Source: Lineus longissimus (taxonomy: Eukaryota; Nemertea; Pilidiophora; Heteronemertea; Lineidae). Taken from it: 64,000 bases of DNA. Where the stretch lies: the NCBI RefSeq assembly GCF_910592395.1, contig NC_088322.1, positions 13,699,431 through 13,763,430 on the forward strand, read 5' to 3'. Below, in pieces: positions 1-11,476 of this stretch. The notes under the pieces were generated by a model, which saw only the letters and a program-made list of their open reading frames with translations, had not been told where the DNA came from and ran no database searches. A program made the position numbers and the translations under genes. Position 1 is the stretch's first letter. Each line of letters begins with the position of its first letter.

Positions 1-240
1 TGAAATTTCCAGCTAATTCCAGCTCTGACAATCTCATAGTAAAGTGACAGAGATTTCCAGCGCTGGAACTTTTACGAAAAGTAAAGTTCCAGAAAATGCC
101 AAGAATTTCCACCCCATGGATAAAGTTCCAGTTTTTGTCAGCTTTTGCCAGCTATAACTTTTCGATGAAACTCTCTAAATTCAAAGTGTCAGCTTATTCC
201 AGCCAAGAGCTGGAAATTCCAGCTATTTCCAACAAAATCC
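1..240. repeat. Degenerate TTCCAGC/GCTGGAA motif cluster
   Basis: The motif TTCCAGC, or its complement GCTGGAA, recurs many times with irregular spacing between 8 and 230, mixed with variants such as TGCCAGC and TTTCCAACA. No clean period can be drawn. It may be the edge of a repeat that begins left of the window. Confidence 0.4.
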
Positions 241-280
241 ACCCAAGGTAAAATTCATTTCGCAGGGGTTCGACAACAAG

Positions 281-399
281 TTGCCCAACATGTTGTCAAA
301 TGTTGTCATGTGTATACAGGGCCAAATTTTCGATAACATCGCACCTGGACAACATGTTGGCCAACATGTTTCTCAAAATGTTGTCAGTGTGTACAGAGC
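281..399. repeat. Imperfect 76-bp repeat with CAACATGTTG palindromes
   Basis: A segment starting TTGCCCAACATGTTG at 281 recurs at 357 as TTGGCCAACATGTTT. Both continue through ATGTTGTCA to GTGT(A/G)TACAG(G/A)GC. The palindrome CAACATGTTG occurs at 287-296 and again around 350-359. This could be part of a small transposon, but no ends are visible. Confidence 0.5.
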
Positions 400-3300
400 T
401 TTAATTGACAAACAAGCTTCTAGTGGCCAATGTCAGATGTCATGTGGTAGTCTGTCAACAATCGGAATTTCGCATATGTGCAGTTTTTTAGACTCAGTCA
501 CTCAGTCCCTCTTCCGTCCCTTGACATCTGCCCCCCCCCCCCCCATACATCAGCCCCTCTACATGCTTTCCGAAATTGGTGGCTTGCATTGGAACTAGCC
601 TAACTTTTTCCCCCTTGTCCGTCATTAAAGGCATTCAAGTGTGTTGGTCAACCATGACTATCTCCTTTGTCCCTCCACCACAGGCCTAGTTTCCCCTTAT
701 GACATCACTATTTCGGACACTCAGCGCCCCATTTCTGGAAAGGTGTATAGGACATTTAATATTGCCGTGCTGAACGGATATCCAGAGCCAACCTTGTCTC
801 CAGGAACTCGCGTGTCATTTTAACATTGGAATTTCTGCTCGTAAAGAACCTGGGTAGGAGGTTGATCTGAACCAGCTATATTTAGGTGTATTTAGCTGTA
901 TTGACGGTAAAGATACCAGTGGCTTGCATAGCAACATGGCGCATGGTTTTATCAAAAATGCGAACTTGTAGGAAACGAAAAATGGTCGGATTAGATACGG
1001 TGAAAACAGCTGGAAAGGGGTTGGTAATGATCGGTTCTTTTTTATTTTCCTCCACTTATGATTCTATGTATAAATTACAGTCCAAGCAGTGATATTCTTT
1101 AAAAAGATTCCAACTTGAGCGCGTCATCGAGTCATCGCGTCGTCGAGTCATCGAGTCGAATACCACAAGCCTCAAAAACTGACATAAGGACTTGGGAGAA
1201 TTCAAACCATGCAAGATAAGCCCACGCACAACGAGACCGTGTCCTGTCCGTGCAGGCAGGGTTCATATTCCATCCAACACCAAGACACCTTTTCATATCC
1301 ATTTGACAGTGAAACTTGAGAAGGACTCTTCAGAAATAGGGCTGTTATTCAGGAATTTCGATATCTTACTGTAGGGACAATAGGCGACAAGTTTCTTGCA
1401 TTAAGGCTGTGAATAGTTTGGAGGGATATCATTTGTATATACCATGTGTCATTGTTATCTTTTCACACTGTGAGGTCATTTATCACCCTTCTCCTTCCGA
1501 GAGATGAACTTATGAGCACCTTTCCAATGCTCACATTGAGATAGAGTCGTTTCATGCAGTCTGGTGTTGAATAATACGATAGTCACAAATTTCTATAGCT
1601 ATCATTTGACATGAAGTTTAGTGTCCTTTAAAACTATAGAGTTACAACAGGCCTACTCATTTCCAAACTATCATATTTTTTTTCCAATTAGATGTTACAT
1701 AATCTACACTAAATCATGATAATCCCTTTGATCTTTTAATCCTTATTCGGTGTCAATCCGTGTTACATATATGGATTACATTCTTCCCTCCGTAATGAAG
1801 TGATATCTGACGAGGACAATGGTATAAAATTTTATGGTTCTTTTCAACAATTTTTCAGAAAATTGTCAGCTTTCAGTTTTCCAATAAATGTTCTCATCGA
1901 AATTTCATGTCCCACTTGTAGGTGAACCCCGTCCCCGCAAGGCTTGTTTTTGGTATTCACCAAGCACCAAGCACAGGGATCTATGCTAGGGTTTGATCCA
2001 GTGGGTCACACTTGGTGCCCCTCCACCTTTCCTTGAGAAATGTCTTTGTTATTACCATAAAGTTAGGATCCACACCCTAAGTCTGACAGATATTTGAGGG
2101 AGGGGGCAGCAAGAAACCATTTGTAGTGGAGGGAATTTCACCTATCACTTTTCTAAATCTGGCAGCTAGGTAGGATACTTATCGCATTCAAAAGAAAAGA
2201 ACCTAATTCATAAGGGGCTAAGTTATATGCTGGCATAGCCAAGAACCAAATGATCTTACTGCACTGGCCTTAGAAATAATGTCCAGTTCAAGAGTACATC
2301 ACTTACATTGTTATATTGTTATTATCATGTTTCAAATAAGATTTAAACGGCTATTTACTTGCATTAAATTTTAATCACTTATCGCACATTGATGATTTAA
2401 TGTGGCCACTTTGAATAGCCTTGAGCCAATCTGGAGAAGTGACACATACAGGAATTCCAAATCCAAGTTTGCTCATTACCACCCCCACCCCCCTCACAAG
2501 GACTGCACAATGGGTGAATATAGGAGTAAGATTTCACAATTTTTCTTCGCCAAATTCAGGCTTGGCTTGCCCACAACAGGCTCTCAATGAGTCTTTGGAT
2601 GCCTGAGTCAAGACAGCATGGGCGATGATAAAGTTGATTCAGTCTGTATTCCTGAATACATTCATCTCTACATTCAAATTCATAGCTGCTAGATTCCCTG
2701 AGCCCAGCCTGTCAAAACTTCATCCAAGATTGTCTCCAGAGTAGCCTTGTATGAATGTTGCATGTGGCAAGGAATGTTACTTATGGACGGCACTGTATAC
2801 TTGCTGACAACCATCCACCTTGCACTCTTGGCAGAACATGCTTTTCCGGCTTTTCCGGCTACTCCAGGTTCTTGAGTGTTTTCTTTTCCGGCAATAAAAA
2901 CAATTTAAGTGAGTTAGCAAGTTTTTCTCAGCTAGCTGACAGGTAAAATGAAACAAGTTTACGTTCGTCACTGATATTGATCAAGAACTTAGCCGTGGAA
3001 CCTTTAAAATTGGGGCCAATACTACTTCATTGTCTGATGTCTAGCAAGGTACTGTGAGAGTTGAAAAGAGAGCTCTATGCCTACAGTAACTAGGCATTGA
3101 CTGGGAAAGCACTTTGGAATATGTAGGAGGTCACAGGAACATTTGTTGTAAGATATATCTGGGTCCCACTTTGAATTTTCCCATGAGTCATGCCAAAGAC
3201 TCCATAATGTAATCCATGGATGTTGTAGGATTACATGTATAAGCAAGCAGGGGTGGATCCAGCACTCAGAATAATGGGGGGCACCCTGTTGCTTTACATC

Positions 3301-5462
3301 CAAATTCTGGAGAGAAAAAAATCAAAATCTTTGTAATTTTTGGTCAATTTCAAAGATTTTTCTGAAAACGGGGCCTGGACCTGCCAATGGCAAGTGTTGT
3401 CAAGGACAGAACCTTCTGCAGTATATATACTCTTCTTTCTGATTGATCACTTGGGAACAGACTATAATACAGGTGCATCTCAGGTGTAGAAAATGAAAAC
3501 TGAGCATAATCTTATTTGAGATATGAAATTAGACTAATTTTTCTTTGAGACTTGAGCTCTAGTAGATCAGACCTACAGCAGTCGAAATGGTACATGCGTT
3601 TTAACACTTGATCAGTCAGAGAAAAGACCAGCTTCTTGTTTGACAGCAGAGCTTGGCAGTCCGCCTGGCCTCTTGTTTTCCTCTGATATTTGAGAGCTGA
3701 GAAAATCTCGGTCTTGTTTGGGAACTCTAAAAGATCACACAAAAGTGCAGCACTGTCAATCAAAGAGTAGCATCGAAAACGAGATAAAATTATGTCACTA
3801 TCAATGCTCTTCAAGCATTGTTCCACTGTCTCAATGAGTTATTCACGTCTCATATCTGAGAAAGTGGTCGCCTAGAGTATGATCTAACTTCACCGCATTT
3901 CAGGGCCCAGTCCGACCATTCATCATGACGACAAAAACATGCTCAAAGGGCTTGTTTCATGAGAATTGGAAAGGCAGAATAGATTGCTGTGTAATCCATG
4001 TTAATTGAGCACATCAATATCATGGGACCATGAAAACAGGATATTTTTGGCTCTAAACCCATTATCAAGATAAAATAACTTTGTACCCTGTATACTCAGT
4101 TGACCTTACTCTCCTTTTGAAAATACTGTCTTCACAGAAATAGTCTGGGAGAAGATCCTCATTCTACCAAATTTTGAGTTTTCAACATGAAACTCAATCT
4201 TTCTGAAACTGACCAATTCTGAGCCAGAAATCAAAGATTCATAGATCGAAATCAAGCATTCGCATAAGATTTCAAGCATGTTCAATAGGAAAGTTCATAG
4301 AGTTTATAGAATGGAATTCTTCTTGGCTCGAATAGCAATGAATAACAGGTGGACTTCAGTATTAAATTTCTCAAACACGGCAACCTCAATGATCCATGAA
4401 ACCCATTACCCTCAATTAGAGAGAGGCAAATATGTGATTCCTGCAGACATACATGAACAAGCTTGTGGTGTGATGCTTTAGAATGCCTTCTCAAGGAACT
4501 TTGCAGTTGACTCTTTCACCCTTCATTCCACTCCCCACCCATCAATGCACAGAGAATATTCCTTTCCTTGCGTTGTCAGTTGACTGTGGTTCTTTTTCTG
4601 CTCTGTAGGCCTACCACAGGCATGATGATTCGAGGAAATCACCATCTTTTTACAACCTAGACATGTTCACAGCAGAAAACATGAAAAGATGAAAATAACG
4701 CCTACATGTTTTCCCAACAAGACCAGTTATACCTTGATATTTACATGATTTCGAGACAACATAAACAGTTTGAGGTTCCAAGGCTGAGGGGATAATTTGT
4801 CTTATTCTGTGAGATATGTGTGATTATTTATAAGTGGGTTACCCTTCCTTTCAGAGCAGTAAATCTTCAGTGTTGCCATTGATCAACCTTAGGCCCTATC
4901 TTGGACATTAGTCTTCGATGTGTGACATGAAAAATCTGTTTTATAAAAGTGAGTTAGTCTTGGTTTAGAGCACAAAGCAGTGTTTAACCTCTTAGCCATT
5001 GCTCATTATGTAAATATGGATGGGATGGTAACAGCACTTGTCATCCCAAAACTGCAACTCATCTATTTGTGATACAAGAAAGTACATTCCCAGTGACCAG
5101 ATACAGACCTCACGTTGTGCCAAAGGGGATGGTATGACAACCTCAACAAGTCAAGTTTAAAGCTTATAAATCAAACCTCCTCTCAACAACGCAGCAATGA
5201 CCCTAGGGGTCAGACAGGGTCAATGGATCCAATTCTCTCAACCATGTCCCAGGTGCTTACTTCAGTACAAATATTGTGTACTTGTGATGAGCAATGGCTG
5301 GATGGGGCAGGGTTGGTCAATGTATCCTATTTTATGGTCTGGACTGACGAATTCATGGGAATTCTATTTGTTTTAATTAAGCGTGTTGAGAGTACGCGTT
5401 GACCCTGGCATCCAACAGCTGAGGAAGGGTAGTTAGAGTTCATCTCTCACCAGTCAATGGCT
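400..5462. other. Non-coding single-copy stretch
   Basis: No domain, strong splice-bounded exon or RNA gene is recognised here. Minor items: a run of 14 C at 531-544; a short GAGTCATC-type repeat at 1120-1158; TTTTCCGGC doubled near 2840. The longest minus-strand open frame (3512-3826, 104 codons) is compact and moderately rich in charged and Leu residues. It matches no family I know and has no convincing splice sites, so it stays an unassigned open frame. Confidence 0.5.
1120..1158. repeat. Short GAGTCATC-type tandem repeat
   Basis: About four copies of an 8-9 bp unit (CGCGTCAT, CGAGTCAT, CGCGTCGT, CGAGTCAT, CGAGTCG) follow each other. It is CpG-rich against an AT-rich background. Confidence 0.6.
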
Positions 5463-5572
5463 GATATGAATAAAGTCTAGCAAATGCTTTTACTTCAATT
5501 TTGTACAGAAAGGTCTAGTGTAAATGTACATGGAGTTTTAGATAAAAGCATTTGCTAGTCTTTATTCATATC
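5463..5572. mobile_element. Foldback element with 30-bp arms
   Basis: The left arm 5463-5492 (GATATGAATAAAGTCTAGCA and onward) is the reverse complement of the right arm 5543-5572, with one clear mismatch in 30 bp. The spacer is 50 bp. This fits a very short MITE or a palindromic insertion. No target duplication could be fixed from the flanks. Confidence 0.6.
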
Positions 5573-5677
5573 ACCCAATGCTGTGGGGACAGCAGGGTCT
5601 TGTAATGAATGACCTAAAGCTTGCCAAAAATGAGACATCGAACATCTTAGCAATGTAATTTCTTATTTTTCTTATTC

Positions 5678-5954
5678 TTTTTTTTTTTTTTTCTCAGGGG
5701 CGATTAATGACATTTATTGAACCCGTTGTCTTAAATGGGTCATGCCAAGCCTGGAAACAAAATGACAACAGTACAGGGACCTCAGTCTTGAGTGAAGTGA
5801 TCTGCCAAGCTAAAAATATCAAACCTGCATGACACACCTTAACTGTCAGGACTTGTTTATTTTGACCGGCTGTCCCTAATAGGCCGGAAGGATGAGTTAA
5901 GGACAGGACATTCCGATGGATGTCTATCCGGTAATTTACAGAAGAGCTCCTGTC
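5678..5954 (-). other. Possible terminal exon or retrocopied 3' end
   Basis: On the minus strand a good splice acceptor (TTACAACAG) precedes 98 bp (5857-5954) that are open to a TAA stop and start in the phase left by the secreted-protein exon at 16,678. A polyadenylation signal AATAAA lies at 5713-5718, and 20 bp further on is a genomic A run (15 T on the plus strand, 5678-5692). The signal plus A-tail could mark a retrotransposed mRNA end, or a real 3' end at an A-rich site. With only about 31 codons the open frame could be chance. Joining it to the exon 10.7 kb away is speculation. Confidence 0.2.
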
Positions 5955-8711
5955 CTGTTGTAATTGTGTCAAGGAAAATGTCAATAGACTAACCTGTCCA
6001 AACTAATTGGCCATACTGCACCAAATCTACAGTTAGATGTATATTTCTGATATATTCAAGCTGAATTTCGATATTCTTCTTCTAAATTAACAACGTTTTT
6101 CGGCCTCAGAGGCACTGTGTCTGAATTTTATGCAGAGATTACACCAAAATACTTCAGTGATGAGTCAGGCAGAAATATTGGACTTTTCTCATTCATGCTT
6201 TCTTTGATACAAACCGAGGCGCTATATTGTATTGAGCAGGAGGTATTTCCTTCAAGAGCAAAGAAACCTGTTCCTATTTAAATGCAGCCATGCAGTTTAT
6301 ATCAATATTCTTTTTCAGTCACAAATCTTATCACAGAGAAAGTTAATTTCGGGTCAGAGGTTAAAATTAAGCACTGCCTTAAACTAATGTAGGACTACAA
6401 TATTTGTCCAAGTAGAGAAACTGATAAACAATGCATATATAAATGGCCATAAAATACCACTTTGTACGGCTATAAAATCATAAATAATTCAAGATTAATT
6501 GCCCTCTAAGACTTCTGTATACGGCTCAGTCTTTCCTTGAAAGAATTTACAAACCTAATGGCTTTAGATATGATTTCTCCATATGATTATATTTAATTCA
6601 CGCACATACTTGTATCTTAGCAAATTTTGTATTGCAAAAGCCTGCAGTGACTTTTATGGCATGAGGCCCGGCTTAATTTTAACCTTTGACTGTAATGACA
6701 AAAAAGCTCAATGCACCCGAATCAGTCCACAGAAGCGTGAAATTATGAAAAGTCAAATTAAGGTTTTAAGACTTGAACATACAGGGAGTGGGGATGTGTG
6801 TCAATGTTTCTTTAGCAGGGTAGTCTTCTGGTGCTCTGAGGCAGAAGAGTTTAAGGACAACGAGGCCCCTAAATTGGCCTGACTTCATTTTTGGACTTCC
6901 TTACTTTTATTCTGCCCTACATGTAGATGTCGGCCAGGGCAAACACATAGAGTCCACATATAACATCTACACATAAGTATGATATAAATAAATGCACAGA
7001 AATTTCAATTCTACAGCTTGTCACATCGAGACTCTGGGCAGATCTGAACCAGATGAACTGGGGTACCACAGGGAGAAACTTTAAGGCCTTGCTTTGCTAT
7101 CATCTTCACATGATGTTCATTTACAAGGACAAGGAGGTACTGCAGCTGCAAAAATGCACTCAAACTGGGTCAATCATAAACTGACATCATCCAAATCGGA
7201 TATAAGAAGCCAAAAATATCTTTTGTCCATGAAGAGTTTAGGAAGCGACAATAAAGTTGACCTAGGAACTTGACCAACCCTAATGAAGTGCGCCAACTTG
7301 ACTTTATTGACACTTGAAGAGCTTGAGAGATAGCCCCAATAACCCACTTGACAATTGTAGGTAACCACTTAAAATCTGTAATTAGGTGTGATTACAATTC
7401 AATCATCTTTGGCACACTCGCAGGTTCCTTACGATTTTTCCATTCGTGATATGTCAAAACGCTTTTTGATACTGTAATCCTGTTGGAAAAAGTGAGCCAC
7501 TTCCCCTTTAACATCACGCCACACCTTCATATCGATCATGCCGACAGGATGAAGGCAAATATTTCTCGTATCGGAAACAACGTGAGAAGAACCCAACAGG
7601 AGGAAGGTGTGAAAAAATGCGGTGAACCGCACACTCTATCGAAATACTAGTCTAAACATTGAGCGAACTGACAGCATTTTTTTACATTTCATCCCAATAT
7701 CGGGGTGATCTTTGTAATTTATGATGAGCTATGACTGACTATACAGCACCAGTCTGTAGCATTCATCAGATAAATGTGAAAAGAAGGTAGCCTTGTGTAA
7801 TTCTGTTTCATGTTGCGTTGGATGCACTGGGCATTGTACTTTGTACAATGTACTATATGATTGATCAACTTAAGATGAAGTCAAACCCTTCGACTACATG
7901 CCTGACAACTTTTATTCCCTTTCCAAGTTTTATGAGTTCAATACAGGTGAGATGAGGTGATTCAATGCAACAAGCAAAAACTCCTGGGCAAGTATCGTTG
8001 TAATTTTCTACTAGTCGTTTTCCCTTGGGTTTCTTTACAGAGATGAAGTACCCCCAGATGTTAATCAGTCATAGTAAACGAGGATATTTCTCTTTATTTA
8101 TTCTGAAAAGTAAATAATTGGGTACAAAATCTGCATTAGATTAATCAAGTTATGTTAGCGGCCATGTTGTCTGTGATATCTTAAATTATACACTAAGTAG
8201 GTACAGTCCATAGAGCAGGGCAGTAAGTGCTGTGCTCAAGGACACAAAATGAGATATGTCAAACCAGAAGCTTTATCTTCACATGAAGTACATGTATAGA
8301 AGAGACAATACAGAAGAGTGCAGCAAGACAAATAATGTTTCAGAAACATTGTTTTTTGTACTGATGGGTCAGACAGCCTGGAATTTTGAGATAAGACCAA
8401 GTTGACCTGGGAGAAAACATAGAATCTTTGCAGAAAAAACAGCCATCGAGAGCACTTTAGGAATAAGATATGGGCAGAAATGGGTCAGAATACAGTAGTA
8501 GGCCACAAGGTCTGCCGACTGTTTCCGTAGGAGAGAGAACTGCTGATGAACATCAAAGATGTGATTTTCACAGGCGTTCCAGTAATTTTGATGGAAGTTG
8601 CTCAGCTATTGAACCTGACTCAAAAGCCTATGGAAATGTGAAGCAGGATTTTCTATGAGCATTTCATTTTGGCAATTCTGCGGATAACCCGCTCACATGA
8701 GTACAATAAAA
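5955..8711. other. Non-coding stretch, one weak open frame
   Basis: Nothing is firmly identified. On the minus strand 7429-7632 is open with a hydrophobic N-terminal segment (about 20 residues, Phe/Leu-rich), followed by a charged stretch and a GTAAG donor-like site. It has no ATG at its 5' end, only GTG, so it would have to be an internal exon. A small hairpin, CATTGTACTTTGTACAATG, sits near 7833. Confidence 0.35.
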
Positions 8712-9010
8712 GTTCAAAATTCTCATCAAATTTTTAGGACTGATGATGTTACTTCATTTTGAGCAGAAAAAAAACAAGTGAAAAAATATATTTGGACTTA
8801 AAAGTTTTTTCATCTTTCAGAATCAGAGTTAGTTGGATTTTTTCATAAAAGTTCAAAATTCTGAAAATTTTTAAAATGAAAAGATTTTTGGGATTGATGA
8901 TGTTTCTTCATTTTGAGCAGAAAAAAAACAAGTGAAAAAAATATTTGGACATAGAAAATTTTTTATCTATCAGAGTAGAATTTTTCATAAGTTCAAAATT
9001 CTAAAAAATT
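8712..9010. repeat. 140-bp tandem repeat, two and a bit copies
   Basis: Copies start with GTTCAAAATTCT at 8712, 8851 and 8991, giving periods of 139 and 140 bp. The first two share long blocks, including TTCATTTTGAGCAG followed by AAAAAAAACAAGTG. The third is only a start. The repeat is AT-rich and has no coding signal. Confidence 0.75.
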
Positions 9011-9478
9011 TTCGAAGTCAAAACTTTTTTGTTGACATTTAGTCAGGATCAGTTTGACAATTTTTCCAGATAGGACATGTATGATGGACAACAAAAGTCT
9101 CGTCAAAGGTGGATATTTTAGAAATATCTTTTAAAATGTGAAATTTCTTACTTCACGTCTAAAATTCATAATTTCGAATGGGTCCTAGGTTTTTGATTAC
9201 CACAAAAACCCTAAAGTGAAAATTCCCCCAGCATTTCTCAGATTGTTTTCTCTATCTTTCATACCAAACACAGACCTTTGATAAATCTCTCCATGTTGGA
9301 TAAGTGGGTATATAAATATTGAAATCAAAAGAAAACGACACCAGATTTTATCAGAAAACAAACAAATAGAAATTAGAGTCTTTGACAGAAAAATTATGAT
9401 AAAGTTGACACCGCTTGATCCTGGTTCACAGGTTTTAGTTTTGGAATGCTAGTGGGATCAATCGGGATGATTTTGCTG

Positions 9479-9558
9479 TTTACATATCTTCATGTCACAG
9501 GATGTTCACAAACAACTGTTTACATGTCTTCATGACACAGGATGTTCACAAACAACTG
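9479..9558. repeat. 40-bp tandem duplication
   Basis: The 40-bp unit TTTACATATCTTCATGTCAC and onward at 9479-9518 is repeated at 9519-9558 with two substitutions. It is a simple recent duplication. Confidence 0.85.
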
Positions 9559-9559
9559 A

Positions 9560-10341
9560 GGAAAAAAATGTGTCTAATATTGAGAGGATTTGAGTACTCA
9601 GATGGGAAAAGGACACCATTCCTTATCAGTGATGAAATGAAGACTTGTGTGAAAAAATGGTGTCATGAAACTGATCTAACACAGAAGTTTCTATAAGGAT
9701 AGGTCATGGCACTTGGAGACACTGACCAGGCAATGACAGTGATACTTTTTTCGGCCTGAACCAAATCCCAAAGGTTTTAGTTACCTTGCAAGTAAGCCTC
9801 AGTTTAAATGGGGCACATTCAATCAGGCCATATAAGGCTTTTGTTGCTGAGACCTATAATATCTATCACAAGAGACAAGAATCACTCGATTTTGGTGGTG
9901 AGCGCAAGGTGCTTGCAACCAGAATCTGTTATTGCTGCGGCTTGCAATAATCGTCAAACTCAGTGGAACAGACTGCCATCAGATGAGAGATCTTTTCAAT
10001 GCTCATCACAGGTCACGCCAATGAAAATCTGTGGTTTAGAGGGTGCTTGAGATCCAGTTTCAATCTTTGTTTCTCTTACAATCACCCACCAACATCTAAT
10101 GCCTTAATTGATAACAAGGTGTCAATTTCAACACGTTTATTTTCCATCTGATAAGGCAATTGTCTGCGGTGTTGCTGTTTATTGTTTATTTGTCACTTGC
10201 TGTTGGTGTTTATTTATCGAGATAAACAAAGAAAGTGGCAGGCAGAAAGTGGCTGGCAGGAGGTGGTTACTCTGATAAACGCCAGTCTAAGAGATGTGCT
10301 AAGAGCTCCTGTGACGTTTTTTATCGCCTCCCATACAGCAC
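9560..10341. other. Non-coding stretch
   Basis: No recognised gene. Open frames on the plus strand are short and carry no family signature. Confidence 0.4.
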
Positions 10342-10344
10342 TAA

Positions 10345-10820
10345 AGGCCGCTTTACACATGCAACTTTTTTCAATGAAACATGGAGAAACATTGAGAAAC
10401 ATGAAACATCGAGAAACCTTACCTTGGACGTTTACACAGTGAAACATGTTCGGTTTCAAAAGTCCACTCATATGCATTTGACTTGTCACTTTTAGCCATT
10501 TTGGATATGGAGTAAAAATCACATGACTTTTTATCACAGTCTGATTAGCCACAGAGTTAAAATGTGATCGACACTTGTAGAAAATTGATGAAACCTGTCC
10601 AGAATTTACGAGCATGTTCGTAAATTGTTTCATGTTTCTCCTAGTTTCACAAGGTTTCAAGAAAGGGGTTTCATCATGTTTCTTCATGTTTCTTGACCAG
10701 TTCACACATGCAACATGAAGAAACTTTTAGGTTTCATGGTTCAAATTACATAGCCTGTCAGTCAAGTTTCTCTTAGTTTCTATGTGTTTCTCCTAAAAAG
10801 TTGCATGTGTAAACCGGCCT
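10345..10820. mobile_element. 476-bp MITE with TAA target duplication
   Basis: The ends are inverted repeats: AGGCCGCTTTACACATGCAA at 10345 and its complement ending AAACCGGCCT at 10820, matching over about 26 bp with one mismatch. They are flanked by TAA on both sides (10342-10344 and 10821-10823). A 3-bp TAA duplication and an internally non-coding body fit a non-autonomous PIF/Harbinger (Tourist-like) element. The interior is packed with GAAACATG/CATGTTTC motifs on both flanks, perhaps subterminal binding sites for a transposase. A copy of the inner TIR motif (TCACACATGCAAC) recurs near 10702. The 163-codon frame across it is not a gene. Confidence 0.8.
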
Positions 10821-11212
10821 TAAGACATTTAAAAACCTTCCCTCGGACAACACCCCCCTAAATGTAGAGCACTGGAGCCGGTGTTCTGCAAGCAAGGCAG
10901 GCATTTGACAATGAAACGGCAAGAAAATAATAGTTGGTGTAACTAGGCCTCGCTTAAGTGACTGACTTGAACCCTGCTGAGTTCCAGCTATAAAGACAAT
11001 GATGCCCAGCTGTACACATAGCCTATCATTGTGCAGACCTACATTTCTAGACATATGCAAGAAAAGCAAGAAAAATTCTTCTTCCGCTAATGTAAGAAGT
11101 GAAGGAGCTGCCATGGGGGTCAGTATCCACAGAGACTTTAGGATTGTTGCACACCACTGATAAATCGGCATCTTCTACACTGAAGAAGCGCTCTTTCATA
11201 CTAAGGGAGGAT

Positions 11213-11443
11213 GAGGCTCTACCCATGGAAGAAGCTCTCCACATGGAAGAAGCTCTCCACATGGAAGAAGCTCTACCCATGGAAGAAGCTCTACCCATGG
11301 AAGAAGCTCTACCCATGGAAGAAGCTCTCCACATGGAAGAAGCTCTACCCATGGAAGAAGCTCTACCCATGGAAGAAGCTCTCCACATGTAAGAAGCTCT
11401 ACCCATGGAAGAAGCTCTACCCATGGAAGAAGCTCTCCACATG
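11213..11443. repeat. 18-bp minisatellite, about 13 units
   Basis: Thirteen units of 18 bp alternate between two forms, GAAGAAGCTCTACCCATG (P) and GAAGAAGCTCTCCACATG (H), in the order P H H P P P H P P H P P H. The first unit is shortened. One unit starts TAAG instead of GAAG, which places a stop in the plus frame. Because 18 is a multiple of three, several frames stay open and give hexapeptide repeats, but nothing suggests translation. Degenerate units trail to about 11476. Confidence 0.9.
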
Positions 11444-11476
11444 ACGCATGGAAGCACCCTCCGCATGGAAGAACCC

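Noticed and set aside
3022-3303. 93-codon minus-strand frame
   Set aside because: No family signature, no splice support, odd composition (Trp/His-rich by chance).
10214-10705. 163-codon minus-strand frame
   Set aside because: Lies mostly inside the MITE, and its protein is just the GAAAC/GTTTC motif repeats translated.
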